Shown here in pieces: positions 8,959-17,833 of a stretch of 64,000 bases of DNA. Within the stretch, counting starts at the first letter, position 1. Each line of letters begins with the position of its first letter. Both the position numbers and the translations under genes were made by a program. The notes under the pieces are model-generated. The model did not search any database and was not told the origin of the DNA. It was given only the letters and a program-made list of their open reading frames with translations. Source of the DNA: an uncultured Tropicimonas sp. (lineage in GTDB: Bacteria > Pseudomonadota > Alphaproteobacteria > Rhodobacterales > Rhodobacteraceae); assembly GCA_947495685.1 (NCBI GenBank), contig CANLZY010000002.1, forward strand, positions 124,001 to 188,000, written 5' to 3'.

Positions 8959-10317
8959 TCAGACGTTCAGCAGAAGATGCTCGCGCTCCCAGGGGCTGAT
9001 GACCTGAAGAAACTCGTTGTATTCCGTTTCCTTGACGGCCTGGTAGACCTTGCAGAACTCCTCGCCCAGAAGGTCATGCACCGCCGTGGCCTCGGCGAAC
9101 AGCGGGAGCGCCGCACCAAAGGTGCGCGGAATGGCCTCGTCGCTGTTGTAAGCGTCCCCTTCGAAGGCGGGCAGCGGCATCTGGCGTTCCTGCAGGCCAA
9201 GCAAACCACAAGCCAGCGACCCGGCAATGGCAAGGTACGGGTTGCAGTCCATACCGGCCAACCGGTTCTCGATCCGGCGGGCATCGGGGCCTGACACTGG
9301 AACGCGCAGCCCCGTCGTCCGGTTATCGCGCCCCCATTCCAGGTTGATCGGGGCGGCAAAATCGGGAACGTAACGGCGAAAGCTGTTCACGTAGGGCGCA
9401 ATCAACGCGATGATCGACGGTACATGGCGCTGCAATCCACCGATGAAATGCAGGAATGTATCGGTGTCCTGACCGTTGGAATCGGTGAAAATGTTGCGCC
9501 CGGTTGCGGTGTCCACAACGGAGTGATGCAGGTGCATGGCGCTGCCGGGTTCGTCCTGGATCGGTTTGGCCATGAAGGTGGCATAGCAATTGTGGCGCAG
9601 GGCGGCTTCGCGGATCAAGCGTTTGAAAAAGAAGATCTCGTCGGCCAATCGGACTGGGTCGCCATGGCCCATGTTCAACTCGACCTGCCCGGCGCCGCCT
9701 TCCTGCATGATGCCGTCGATCTCGAAGCCCTGAGCTTCGGCAAAATCGTAGATGTCGTCGATGACCGGGCCGTATTCGTCGACGGCTGACATGGAATAGG
9801 CCTGTCGCGCGGCGGCCCGTCGGCCCGACCGCCCCATCGGCGGCTCCACGGCCTTGGCGGGATCGATGTTTGGCGCGACGAGGTAGAACTCCATCTCGGG
9901 CGCCACGATCGGGGTCAGCCCCTGCGCCGTGAAGCGTTCGACCACGCGTTTCAGCACGTTGCGGGGGGCGGTCTGGACGGGGTTACCCTCCTGATCCTGG
10001 ACGTCGTGGATGACCTGCAACGTCCAATCGGCGGTCCATGGGGCTGCCGTCGCGGTGCTGAGGTCGGGTGTCAGCACCATGTCGGGCTCGGTGTAGGCCA
10101 TACCGGGAATCTGGGTCCAATCTCCGGTGATCGTCTGCAGAAACACCGAATTGGGCAGATAGAAATGCGATTGCTTTGCGAACTTGCTCGCCGGCATCGC
10201 CTTGCCCCGTGCAACACCGGCAATGTCCGCGATGATGCACTCGACCTCATCAAGCTTCCGGGTGCGCAGATAGGTCTGGGCGGCTTCGGGCAAGCGCTCG
10301 ATCAGCGCCGAATCCAT
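8959..10317 (-). CDS. glutamine synthetase-family ligase (PuuA/GlnT-like)
   Basis: 452 residues in the GS fold. The N-terminal beta-grasp part (VECIIADIAGVARGKAMPAS) carries the I-A-D-I-x-G-x-x-R-G-K signature of gamma-glutamyl amine synthetases. The catalytic part contains PEMEFYLV (metal ligands), HLHHSV and the R-x-P segment TTGLRVPVSG. Members such as PuuA ligate glutamate to an amine using ATP. There is no adenylylation-type C-terminal Tyr motif of GlnA. It starts 3 bp after the stop of the amidotransferase gene read from the operon, so the two are surely co-transcribed. Confidence 0.92.
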   Translation of the reverse strand: MDSALIERLPEAAQTYLRTRKLDEVECIIADIAGVARGKAMPASKFAKQSHFYLPNSVFLQTITGDWTQIPGMAYTEPDMVLTPDLSTATAAPWTADWTLQVIHDVQDQEGNPVQTAPRNVLKRVVERFTAQGLTPIVAPEMEFYLVAPNIDPAKAVEPPMGRSGRRAAARQAYSMSAVDEYGPVIDDIYDFAEAQGFEIDGIMQEGGAGQVELNMGHGDPVRLADEIFFFKRLIREAALRHNCYATFMAKPIQDEPGSAMHLHHSVVDTATGRNIFTDSNGQDTDTFLHFIGGLQRHVPSIIALIAPYVNSFRRYVPDFAAPINLEWGRDNRTTGLRVPVSGPDARRIENRLAGMDCNPYLAIAGSLACGLLGLQERQMPLPAFEGDAYNSDEAIPRTFGAALPLFAEATAVHDLLGEEFCKVYQAVKETEYNEFLQVISPWEREHLLLNV

Positions 10318-10320
10318 GGT

Positions 10321-11001
10321 CTATCCCTTTCTATGGCTCAGGAAGAAGTCCGAAATCTGGTCGCTCATCCAGGCGCTGTCGGTCTCGAGCGGCATCGATT
10401 GAAACGCGGTGTTCTTGACCTCGTCCGACAGCGCCTTGCCGCGCGTCCGGATCAGCCCTTCGACAAACTCGGGGGCGAATTCGGGATGCGGCTGCACCGT
10501 CAGGATGCGGTCCTCATAGGTCAGCGCGGCAAACCGGCAAAAATCGGAGTCGGCCAGCACCTCGGCGTCGGCGGGTTTTTCGACCACCTGATCCTGATGC
10601 CAGGCATTCAGGGCCACTTCGCGATCGCCGTAGCGATATGGTGTACGGCCGACCGACCAGCCGCCATCGAATTTCTCGACCCGGCCACCGAGGGCCTGCG
10701 CGATCAACTGATGCCCAAAACAGATTCCGACCATTGGTCGACCATCCTGGTAGACGTCCCGGACGAACTGCTCCAACGGCGCGATCCATGGCAGGTCTTC
10801 GTAGACGCCGTGCCGCGACCCGCCCACCAGCCAACCGTCGGCTGCGTCGATGCTTTCGGGGAATTCGCCCTCGACCACGCGCCATGTCTTCATCTCGAAG
10901 CCGTGCCCGGCAAGCATCTTGCGATAGAGGTCGGGATAATCCCCGAATTCGGGGACGAGCTCCTCAGGAAGGAGCCCGGTCTGCAGAAAGCCGATACGCA
11001 T
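10321..11001 (-). CDS. type 1 glutamine amidotransferase (GATase1)
   Basis: 226 residues. The nucleophile elbow is GICFGHQ with C94, and the His/Glu pair is H172/E174 in VQPHPEF, so the class I triad is complete. The ATG at 11001 begins MRIGFLQTG, the normal start of this family; the frame is open for 63 further codons that are Arg/Pro-rich and lie in the preceding spacer. It sits between two GS-like ligases. It could hydrolyse gamma-glutamyl amides (a PuuD-like role, though PuuD is a distinct class) or supply ammonia; context favours the former. Confidence 0.9.
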   Translation of the reverse strand: MRIGFLQTGLLPEELVPEFGDYPDLYRKMLAGHGFEMKTWRVVEGEFPESIDAADGWLVGGSRHGVYEDLPWIAPLEQFVRDVYQDGRPMVGICFGHQLIAQALGGRVEKFDGGWSVGRTPYRYGDREVALNAWHQDQVVEKPADAEVLADSDFCRFAALTYEDRILTVQPHPEFAPEFVEGLIRTRGKALSDEVKNTAFQSMPLETDSAWMSDQISDFFLSHRKG

Positions 11002-11063
11002 TGAAAACCCGGTTTTGTTGGACTCGTGGGACGCTACGCTCGTGTTCGGACGCCTGCAAGCCT

Positions 11064-12395
11064 TCAGACACTGTCCAAATAGAGCGCCAGTCGTTCGGCA
11101 TGGTCCAGCGAGTCCAGCTTGCGCATCTCCTGACGCTTGGTCAGGATCATGTTTCGGATCAGGTCGTCGGGGAAGATGCGCTTGACGCACTCGTCACTTT
11201 CGAATTGCCCAATGGCTTCGGCCCAATCGGTGGGAATCTGTGGCAGGGACAGTTCGTAGGCGCTTCCGCTGATCGGCCCGACCGGGTCCACCGCGTCCTC
11301 CAGCCCGTTGACCGCCGCCCCGAGGATTGCCGTCAGCGCCAGATATGGGTTCACGTCGCCACCGGCCACCCGGTGTTCGATCCGACGCGCCGCGGATTTG
11401 CCCGCGGGCACCCGGATTGCGGCGGTCCGGTTTTCATAGGCCCAACAGATCCCGGTGGGGGCGTGGGCACCTGGGACCATGCGTTTGTAACTGTTGCCGT
11501 GGGGCGCAAAGATCAGCCCGCATCCGGGCAGGGCCTTGAGGCAGCCGGCAATCGCATGGCGCAGGGCGTCGCTGCCCAGATCCGTGCCATCGTCAAAGAT
11601 GTTCTTTCCGTCCGCGTCCAGGATCGAAAAATGCGTGTGCATGCCGCTGCCGGAGGCGGTGTCATAGGGTTTGGCCATGAAGGATGCGGCAAAGCCGTGC
11701 TTGCGCGCCAGGCCAGTGACCAGCATCTTGAAGAACCACGCATCGTCGGCGGCCTTGAGCGGATCGGGCTGGTGCACGAGGTTGATCTCGAATTGTCCGG
11801 GGCCGGCCTCCGAGATCGCGGATTCGGCCGGAATGTCCATGGCTTCGCAGCCGTCATAGAGATCGCTGAAGAAATTGTCCCAGGCGTCGAGCGCCTGAAG
11901 CGACAGGATCTCGGCGCCAATGCGGCGCTTGCCGGAGCCAGGAGAGCGCGGCACGTGCAGCTCGTCCCCGGCATCGTCCACCAGGTAGAACTCCAACTCG
12001 GTCGCCACAACCGCCGTCAGACCATATGCGGCCAACCGGCGAACGACGTTTTCCAACGCGTGACGTGGATCGCCGCCAAAGGGTGTGCCGTCCTCGTAAT
12101 AGGACGCGACCGGCAGGAGCGCAGCGTTCACGTCAAGCCAGGGCATTGGCACAAAGCCGCGCTCGGTCGGCATCATCACGCCGTCCGGATCGCCAGCGGC
12201 AAAGACCAGCGGCGATTTCTCGATGTCTTCGCCCCACATGTCGAGGTTCAGCACAGAGAGCGGAAATCGCACGCCATTCTCCGAGACGGCGCTGGCAAAG
12301 CGCACGGGAATGCGTTTGCCGCGCGCCTGACCGTTCAGGTCGGCCACGGCTACGCGAATGTTACGGACGGAAGGGTTGGTTTCGAGCCAGTTCAT
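11064..12395 (-). CDS. glutamine synthetase-family ligase, second copy
   Basis: 443 residues, homologous to the ligase at 8959 but clearly diverged. It has VADLNGQARGKRIPV at the N-terminus, TELEFYLVDD for metal binding, HTHFSIL and ENRTAAIRVPAG in the active site. The ATG at 12395 is preferred to a GTG at 12404, because it forms an ATGA overlap with the stop of the upstream permease. Two non-identical GS-like ligases in one operon suggest two amine substrates or a hetero-oligomer; neither can be settled from sequence. Confidence 0.92.
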   Translation of the reverse strand: MNWLETNPSVRNIRVAVADLNGQARGKRIPVRFASAVSENGVRFPLSVLNLDMWGEDIEKSPLVFAAGDPDGVMMPTERGFVPMPWLDVNAALLPVASYYEDGTPFGGDPRHALENVVRRLAAYGLTAVVATELEFYLVDDAGDELHVPRSPGSGKRRIGAEILSLQALDAWDNFFSDLYDGCEAMDIPAESAISEAGPGQFEINLVHQPDPLKAADDAWFFKMLVTGLARKHGFAASFMAKPYDTASGSGMHTHFSILDADGKNIFDDGTDLGSDALRHAIAGCLKALPGCGLIFAPHGNSYKRMVPGAHAPTGICWAYENRTAAIRVPAGKSAARRIEHRVAGGDVNPYLALTAILGAAVNGLEDAVDPVGPISGSAYELSLPQIPTDWAEAIGQFESDECVKRIFPDDLIRNMILTKRQEMRKLDSLDHAERLALYLDSV

Positions 12396-13231
12396 CGGAT
12401 CCACTGAGGGCGGAACCTGAAGCGCTGCCGCCGCTGCTGCGGCAAGTGCCGGTTCAGGCGCCTGTTGATCATCCCGAACACGGTGATGACGATCAACGTC
12501 AACACGATGAAGTACCCGGCGACGATCGGGTACGGGACGAAGGGGTTGAAGGTCTTGTCAGCAAAATAGCTGGCATAGTACAGCGCGTCGCCCATCTGTT
12601 TCCAGGCCGGGAAGCCCGAGAAATACACCAGCGTCGTGGCGTGGAACAGAAAGATCGCCTCGTTGGTATAGGCGGGCCAGGCAAGCCGCATCATGGTCGG
12701 CCATGTGACCCGTCGGAACTTGTGCCAACCCGACAAGCCATAGGCGTCGGCGGCTTCCAGGTCGCCCCGTGGCACGGAGCGCAGGGCCCCGTGGAAGATC
12801 TCGGCGGAGTAGGCCGATGTGTTGAGGAACAGCACGATCAGCGCGCCCAGCCAGGCACGGGTCAGCCACCGGGTCGTGGCGGTGAAGTCGATGCCCAACA
12901 CGGAAAACTCGATTCCGAACTTGGGCAACAGGACAAAGGTCTCGTAGGCCAGGAAAAACTGGATGAACAGCGGCGAGCCCCGGAACAGGAAAATGAACCA
13001 TTCGGCGGGCTTGCGCAGCCAGGGGTTCCTTGCGTTTTTTGCCATCGCCAGCGCGGTGGCAAAAAAGAACCCGGCCGCCAGCGACAGGACGCCGAAGTAG
13101 ATGTTCCAGATCATGCCGGAGCCGATCAGCGTGGTCTGCTCGCACAACGTGATGTCGGATTTGGGCAGCAGGCGTTCGCCGATCCCAAAGCTGCGAAGAC
13201 CGTATGCCTGGATGGTCTCCCAGCAAGTCAT
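12392..13231 (-). CDS. polar amino acid ABC transporter permease (HisM-like)
   Basis: 279 residues with several hydrophobic segments and the cytoplasmic EAA loop (GDLEAADAYGLSGWHKFRRV) of HisMQ-type permeases that contacts the ATPase. It also has the early FRGSPLFIQFF segment usual in this family. Its ATG overlaps the stop of the other permease by 4 bp and its stop overlaps the next ligase start, so translation is coupled through three genes. The transporter is therefore tied to the gamma-glutamylation genes. Confidence 0.93.
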   Translation of the reverse strand: MTCWETIQAYGLRSFGIGERLLPKSDITLCEQTTLIGSGMIWNIYFGVLSLAAGFFFATALAMAKNARNPWLRKPAEWFIFLFRGSPLFIQFFLAYETFVLLPKFGIEFSVLGIDFTATTRWLTRAWLGALIVLFLNTSAYSAEIFHGALRSVPRGDLEAADAYGLSGWHKFRRVTWPTMMRLAWPAYTNEAIFLFHATTLVYFSGFPAWKQMGDALYYASYFADKTFNPFVPYPIVAGYFIVLTLIVITVFGMINRRLNRHLPQQRRQRFRFRPQWIR

Positions 13232-14106
13232 GCCTCGCGCCTTTGCTGCTCGCCGGCCAAGGTGGCCTGCCCGTGAGAAAGCTTGCGGGTCAATCGGCTC
13301 AGGGCGATCTCGCTGACGCGGGTGAAGACGAGGTAGAACACCAGCAACCCGAGGAAATAGTAGATCCGCCAGTCGGGGTGCGGATAGGTGTAGGCCGAAG
13401 TCTTGGACCCGCCGATTTCACGCGCCCAATAGACGATATCCTCGACCCCCAGCAGGAACAGCAGCGGTGTCGCCTTGATCAGGATCATCCACAGGTTCGA
13501 CAGGCCGGGCAGGGCATAGACCCACATCTGCGGCACCAGGATGCGCCAGAAGGTCTGGCGGTTCGACATCCCGTAGGCGTGGGCGGTTTCGATCTGGGCA
13601 TAGGGGACCGCCTTCATGGCGCCGAACAGCACATTGGATGCAAAGGCGCCAAAGACGATGGAAAAGGTAAAGATGGCAATGGCCGAGTTGTAGATCTCGT
13701 GCCAGATCTGCGGCGAGGAGGATTGCGGCAGCTTCGCCTCCGGGCAGACCAGGAAGTTTGCGCCTTGTCGGATCGGATCGGTCCAGTCGGGGCACAGCGC
13801 CTGGTGGCGCAGCCATTCCAGGCCCTGGTCGAGCGCGATCACGAAGAACAGGAAGAAGGCGATGTCGGGGATACCGCGCACCATCGCCGTGTACAGTTTG
13901 CCCAGGAAAGACAGGGGCGGGAAATGGGATCGGGAGGCGACCGCACCGATGAACCCGAAGCTCAGTGCCACCGGAGCGGTGATCGCGAGCAGCAGGAGAA
14001 CCGTTCCGAAGCTCGTATAGAACTTCAGATGGACCCCGTTGGTCAGGAAACAGGAGAACCAGCGGAGGCTCTCAAGCTGTGAGGGTTCGGTGCAATATGA
14101 AAACAT
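13228..14106 (-). CDS. polar amino acid ABC transporter permease (HisQ-like)
   Basis: 292 residues. The ATG at 14106 (MFSYCTEPSQ) places the first membrane segment (FGTVLLLLAITAPVALSFGF) early, as expected; an upstream extension is Arg-rich and unlikely. The MVRGIPDIAFFLFFVIA and EAA-type (IETAHAYGMSNRQTFWRI) segments identify the HisMQ family. It heterodimerises with the permease at 12392 to import a cationic or polar amino compound with the binding protein at 14148 and the ATPase at 14907. Confidence 0.93.
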   Translation of the reverse strand: MFSYCTEPSQLESLRWFSCFLTNGVHLKFYTSFGTVLLLLAITAPVALSFGFIGAVASRSHFPPLSFLGKLYTAMVRGIPDIAFFLFFVIALDQGLEWLRHQALCPDWTDPIRQGANFLVCPEAKLPQSSSPQIWHEIYNSAIAIFTFSIVFGAFASNVLFGAMKAVPYAQIETAHAYGMSNRQTFWRILVPQMWVYALPGLSNLWMILIKATPLLFLLGVEDIVYWAREIGGSKTSAYTYPHPDWRIYYFLGLLVFYLVFTRVSEIALSRLTRKLSHGQATLAGEQQRREA

Positions 14107-14147
14107 CAGATAAGCGGCGGGCGCAGGGATGCACCCGCCTATATGCC

Positions 14148-14870
14148 TTACTCGTAGGTCTGGGTTTCGTCGCCGAACCACTTCTTCAGCATGGTGTTCA
14201 GCGTACCGTCGGCCTTCATCTCGGTGATGATGGCATCGAATTTGGCTTTCATCTCGGTATCGCTTTCACGAAGACCCATGCCGATGCCACCGCCCAGCGG
14301 GACAGGCTCGCCGACGATGGACAGGTCGGCCTCTTCGGCAGCAAAGGGGGCCAGGAAGTCGAGGTCGGCGAACACGGCGTCGGCCTCGCCATTGCGGACG
14401 GCCGCGATGGTTTCATCTCCGGTCGCAAATTCCAGCAGCGTTGCCCCGGATTCGGCCACGTATCCGGCCTGGATCGTGTTCACCTGGGCTGCGACGACGC
14501 CTGTCAGATCGGCATCGTCATCGAGCGCAACGTAGACCGAGGCGGTCGGCGGATAGTAGTTCTGGGTGAAGTCGATGACTTCCTCACGCTCGTCGGTGAT
14601 CGACATGCCGGCCATGATGGTGTCGTAGTTGCCGGAGGTCAGGTTCGGGATGATCGAATCCCAATCGTTGGTGACCCATTCACAGGTCAGCTCGGCGCGT
14701 TTGCACAGCTCGTTGCCCAGCTCGATCTCGAACCCGTCCGGATTGCCGGAATCGTTGATGAAGTTGTACGGAGGATAGGCACCTTCGGTGCCCATGCGTA
14801 CAACATCCTGCGCCATGGCCGCACCAGCCGTCAGGGCCAGAACCGCAGTGGAAAGGATCAGTCTGTTCAT
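14148..14870 (-). CDS. periplasmic amino acid-binding protein of ABC transporter
   Basis: 240 residues. There is a clear Sec signal peptide (MNRLILSTAVLALTAGAAMA) with cleavage before QD. The mature part is a bacterial SBP family 3 protein: VRMGTEGAYPPYNFINDSG, EIELGNELCKRAELTCEWV and WDSIIPNLTSGNYDTIMAGM. These are the sequences of the lysine/arginine/ornithine/histidine-binding group, so a cationic amine-bearing ligand is likely. It lies between the ATPase and permease genes of the same operon. Confidence 0.95.
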   Translation of the reverse strand: MNRLILSTAVLALTAGAAMAQDVVRMGTEGAYPPYNFINDSGNPDGFEIELGNELCKRAELTCEWVTNDWDSIIPNLTSGNYDTIMAGMSITDEREEVIDFTQNYYPPTASVYVALDDDADLTGVVAAQVNTIQAGYVAESGATLLEFATGDETIAAVRNGEADAVFADLDFLAPFAAEEADLSIVGEPVPLGGGIGMGLRESDTEMKAKFDAIITEMKADGTLNTMLKKWFGDETQTYE

Positions 14871-14906
14871 TGGAAGTCTCCGCTATTCTTGGTCTTGAAG
14901 TGAGTT

Positions 14907-15686
14907 TCAGTGGTCTTGTGAATGGGACAGGAACTGCCGCAGGCGGTCGGTTCGAGGGTCGCCGAACAGGCTTTCGGGCGGCCCTTCTTCTTCGATCTTT
15001 CCGAGGTGGAGGAACACGACGTGATCGGAGACATCCGCAGCAAGCCGCATGTCATGGGTCACCAGCAGCATGGTTCGGCCTTCTTGCGCCAGTGCCTTGA
15101 TGACCTTGACGACTTCCTGTTCCAGCTCCGGATCCAGCGCCGAAGTGGGTTCGTCGAACAGCAGGGCCTTGGGCTCCATCGCCAGCGCCCTGGCAATCGC
15201 CGCGCGCTGTTGCTGGCCACCCGACAACTGGGCCGGGTAGGCATCGCACTTGTCGCCAATGCCCACCTTTTCCAACAGCGCGCGCCCGAGGGTTTCGACC
15301 TGGTGACGGTCGCGTTTCAGCACGGTGACGGGGGCCTCCATGACATTCTCCAGGATCGTCATGTGGGCCCAAAGATTGAACTGCTGAAACACCATCGACA
15401 GGTTGGTCCGAATGCGGATCAGCTGCTTGTGGTCGCCGGGGCGGCGGGCCAGGCCGGTGCCATGCCAGTGCACGGGTTCGCCCTCGAACTTGATTTCACC
15501 CTGTTGGCTGTCTTCGAGCAGGTTGGCGCAGCGTAGGAGGGTCGATTTTCCGGAGCCGGACGAGCCGATCAACGACACCACCTCGCCCTTGCGGGCAACC
15601 ATGTCGACGCCCTTCAGCACTTCCAGTGCGCCATAGGCCTTGTGCAGGTTGCGAATCTCGATGACGGGCGGTTCAGTGTGGCTCAC
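14907..15686 (-). CDS. polar amino acid ABC transporter ATP-binding protein (HisP-like)
   Basis: 259 residues with Walker A GSSGSGKST, Q-loop VFQQFNLWAHMT, ABC signature LSGGQQQR, Walker B ALLFDEPTSALD and H-loop VTHD. This is the HisP/GlnQ subfamily by length and motif spacing. It is the first gene of the minus-strand eight-gene operon that ends with the aminotransferase at 7638. The 99-bp gap upstream probably holds the promoter, although read-through from the PhnD-like gene is possible. Confidence 0.95.
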   Translation of the reverse strand: MSHTEPPVIEIRNLHKAYGALEVLKGVDMVARKGEVVSLIGSSGSGKSTLLRCANLLEDSQQGEIKFEGEPVHWHGTGLARRPGDHKQLIRIRTNLSMVFQQFNLWAHMTILENVMEAPVTVLKRDRHQVETLGRALLEKVGIGDKCDAYPAQLSGGQQQRAAIARALAMEPKALLFDEPTSALDPELEQEVVKVIKALAQEGRTMLLVTHDMRLAADVSDHVVFLHLGKIEEEGPPESLFGDPRTDRLRQFLSHSQDH

Positions 15687-15785
15687 GGGCAGGGTCGCTA
15701 TGGTTGCTTCAGTGCCGGAGTAGGGCGCAATATTCGGGCAAATGCAACGCAGAAAGGCATCTTGACCCAGCGTGAGCCGGTCTCC

Positions 15786-16544
15786 TTACGCGATGGCCAG
15801 CGAATATGCCTCTGGAACAGGCGGATTGGGAACGGCGCGGTATGAGCTGACCGGAATTTGAACAAATCCGCGCAGCCCCAAGCCTGTTCGGGCGGCGGAT
15901 GGCAGGTCTTCGATTCCTGCCGCGATGGCACGGCGCAGGCTGGGCGCATGCTCCGGGAAAGCGGTGATCAGGGCCATCCCCGGCGTTGGCGCACTGCACC
16001 CGACGATCTTCAATGCACGGGTTTCCGGCGCGTACCGTTCCATCAACCCCCAGCTGATCGCGTCAATCGCGGCGATGTCTGCCGATCCATCCGCAACGTG
16101 AATGATGCTGGCTCGATGGCTGCCAGACACCGCCCCGACGCGAAAACGTACACCCGAACGCACGGCGGCAGCCCAACCGGAATGGGAATTGGGTTCGTTA
16201 TAGGCAAGAACCGCGTCCGTGAACTCGTCGAGCGTCGTGCGGGGATCGTCGGCGCGGGCGACGAAATAGGAGTGGTAGAAGCCCGGCGGTATGCCCTCCA
16301 ACCCGTAGTCGATCGACCCGACGAGCGTTACGGCGTCGTGCAGGTAGCAGCGGAACGGCAGGCCGCACGTCTGCCCCAGCAAAAGCCCGGGGTCGGACCA
16401 TTGCGCCACGATATCGTCGGCGCGCGTCAGTGTTTCCGGGGCGGGAACGCCCTCGGCGCGCAGGCGGTCACGAATGGCGGCCCAAAAGGCATCGGTTTCG
16501 CCCCGAACAACGGGATGATCGTACATCGGCAATGCAGAGAACAT
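15786..16544 (-). CDS. PhnD/SsuA-type substrate-binding protein, no signal peptide
   Basis: 252 residues of the phosphonate-type periplasmic binding fold (LLLGQTCGLPFRCYL, YHSYFVARADDPRTT, NEPNSHSGWAA). It begins MFSALPMYDHP with no hydrophobic leader, so the product should stay in the cytoplasm or is exported by an unusual route. The ATG at 16544 is 1 bp from the stop of the TerB gene upstream, implying co-transcription. No permease or ATPase of the PhnCE type is nearby. Stand-alone members of this family exist widely and lack a firm role. Confidence 0.8.
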   Translation of the reverse strand: MFSALPMYDHPVVRGETDAFWAAIRDRLRAEGVPAPETLTRADDIVAQWSDPGLLLGQTCGLPFRCYLHDAVTLVGSIDYGLEGIPPGFYHSYFVARADDPRTTLDEFTDAVLAYNEPNSHSGWAAAVRSGVRFRVGAVSGSHRASIIHVADGSADIAAIDAISWGLMERYAPETRALKIVGCSAPTPGMALITAFPEHAPSLRRAIAAGIEDLPSAARTGLGLRGFVQIPVSSYRAVPNPPVPEAYSLAIA

Positions 16545-16545
16545 G

Positions 16546-16986
16546 TCAGTCTTTCGCTTCGACACTCTGGCGGGCAAGCGCGGAGTCACGGTCGTTGATC
16601 CCGAGAAGGTTGGCCACGAGGCGGATCAGGGAATCCTCGTCGTCATCGCGCACGCCGTCGGCCAGAACCACCGCCCAGAGGGCCTCGATCACCGCGGTCC
16701 GATCCTCATAGGGAACGGCGTCCTTGATGGCGCGGGTAAAGCGCACGGTGTCCGGGGCCTCGGCTTCGAGCTTTTCGGCCGAGGTGCGCAGGTGGGCGGA
16801 TTCGAACGGCGACAACCCATAGCGGTGCGCAAGGATCCGGTCGATCCGGTCGACCTCGCTTGTGGCATAGTCGCCATCGGATCGGGCCACGCGCACCAGC
16901 AGGGCCGTCAGCGCAAGGCGGGCGTCCGGGTCCGGCAGGCGCTCAGGTTCGGGCGTGGTCAGGCGGCGGATAAGATCGGCAAACAT
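16546..16986 (-). CDS. TerB-family protein
   Basis: 146 residues, all-helical, of the tellurite-resistance TerB/DjlA domain type (LALTALLVRVARSDGDYATS, EVDRIDRIL, ALWAVVLADGVRDDDEDSLI). The two acidic D/E-rich turns resemble the metal-binding positions of the family. It is a paralogue of the next gene upstream (17024) and the pair are tandem. No other ter genes (terC, terD, terZ) occur in the window, so tellurite resistance is not implied. Confidence 0.8.
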   Translation of the reverse strand: MFADLIRRLTTPEPERLPDPDARLALTALLVRVARSDGDYATSEVDRIDRILAHRYGLSPFESAHLRTSAEKLEAEAPDTVRFTRAIKDAVPYEDRTAVIEALWAVVLADGVRDDDEDSLIRLVANLLGINDRDSALARQSVEAKD

Positions 16987-17023
16987 GCGGGGTCATTTCG
17001 GTTCAGGGGCTGGGCGCCCGGTC

Positions 17024-17476
17024 TCAGTGATTCAGCGGCTTGGCTCGTTCGGCGGAGTGTCGTGCTCGTGTGACGGCCTCTGCATCGAGCCCCAACCGTT
17101 CGGACGCACGCGCCAGGTAGGCCTCTTCCTCATGCCGTTCGACACCATCGGACAGGGCCACCTGCCACATCGACACCAGGACGGCTTCCCGGTGGTCGCG
17201 GTCAAGCCGCGCGCGCACGGCAGCGGCAAAGCGGCCGTCCTCCGGCGCCTCGGCCTCCAACCGTTCGCTTTCGGCCCGCAGGCGGGCGGCCGCGACCGGA
17301 TTCAGGGAGTAGGCCGATGCCAGAATCCGGTCGATCCGGCGGATTTCCTCGACCGAATAGAGGCCATCAGTCTTGGCGGTTCGCACCAAGAGGCCGGCCA
17401 ACGCGTGCCGGCCGTCGAGTTCAGGCAGGGGGGCGGGCTCCGCGTGGAACAGGCGGTGGAGCAGATCAGTGAACAT
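17024..17476 (-). CDS. TerB-family protein, second tandem copy
   Basis: 150 residues, aligned throughout with the product of 16546 (MFTDLLHRLF against MFADLIRRLT; LLVRTAKTDGLYSVEEIRRI; WQVALSDGVERHEEEAYLA). That alignment fixes the start at 17476; an ATG three codons earlier (17485) is equally possible. The two copies are diverged enough to be an old duplication. The order on the transcript is DUF1330, this gene, TerB, PhnD-like. Confidence 0.78.
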   Translation of the reverse strand: MFTDLLHRLFHAEPAPLPELDGRHALAGLLVRTAKTDGLYSVEEIRRIDRILASAYSLNPVAAARLRAESERLEAEAPEDGRFAAAVRARLDRDHREAVLVSMWQVALSDGVERHEEEAYLARASERLGLDAEAVTRARHSAERAKPLNH

Positions 17477-17507
17477 ATACTTCATATGCCGCCGCCTGTG
17501 GCCGGCA

Positions 17508-17807
17508 TCAACCCCCGTCTTGGACGCCTTCGACAATCACCAGGTCACCGTCGGCGATCGGATCGCGAATCGACTTGGCGGTCTGGTGGTCCGGGTCGTC
17601 GTAGCAGGCCAGTGCGTCGGCAAAGGTCGGAAACTCGATGACCACGGTGCGGGGGTGAAGCTCGCCCTCGCGCAGGTCGAACTGTCCTGCCCTGACAAGA
17701 AACCTTGCCCCATAGCGGGCAAAGGGCCGGGCGGCGGCCACCTTGTACTCCTCGAAAAGCTGCTGGTCCTTCACGTCGACGTGGGCAACCCAATACCCTT
17801 TGAGCAT
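17508..17807 (-). CDS. DUF1330 domain protein
   Basis: 99 residues of a dimeric ferredoxin-like alpha/beta barrel family. It starts MLKGYWVAHVDVKD and has the conserved FLVRAGQFDLREGELHPRTV and FPTFADALACYDDPDHQ segments. No catalytic role is established for the family. It is probably transcribed with the downstream TerB gene 31 bp away. Confidence 0.85.
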   Translation of the reverse strand: MLKGYWVAHVDVKDQQLFEEYKVAAARPFARYGARFLVRAGQFDLREGELHPRTVVIEFPTFADALACYDDPDHQTAKSIRDPIADGDLVIVEGVQDGG

Positions 17808-17833
17808 CGTTCGACTCCTTCCATGATCCAGAT

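Noticed and set aside
10638-12407. A 589-codon plus-strand frame
   Set aside because: Antisense to the amidotransferase and second GS-like ligase, whose reading frames have full catalytic motifs.
16546-17476. A tellurite-resistance operon
   Set aside because: Only TerB domains are present; the SLAC1/TehA-type gene at 61960 is 44 kb away and unrelated.
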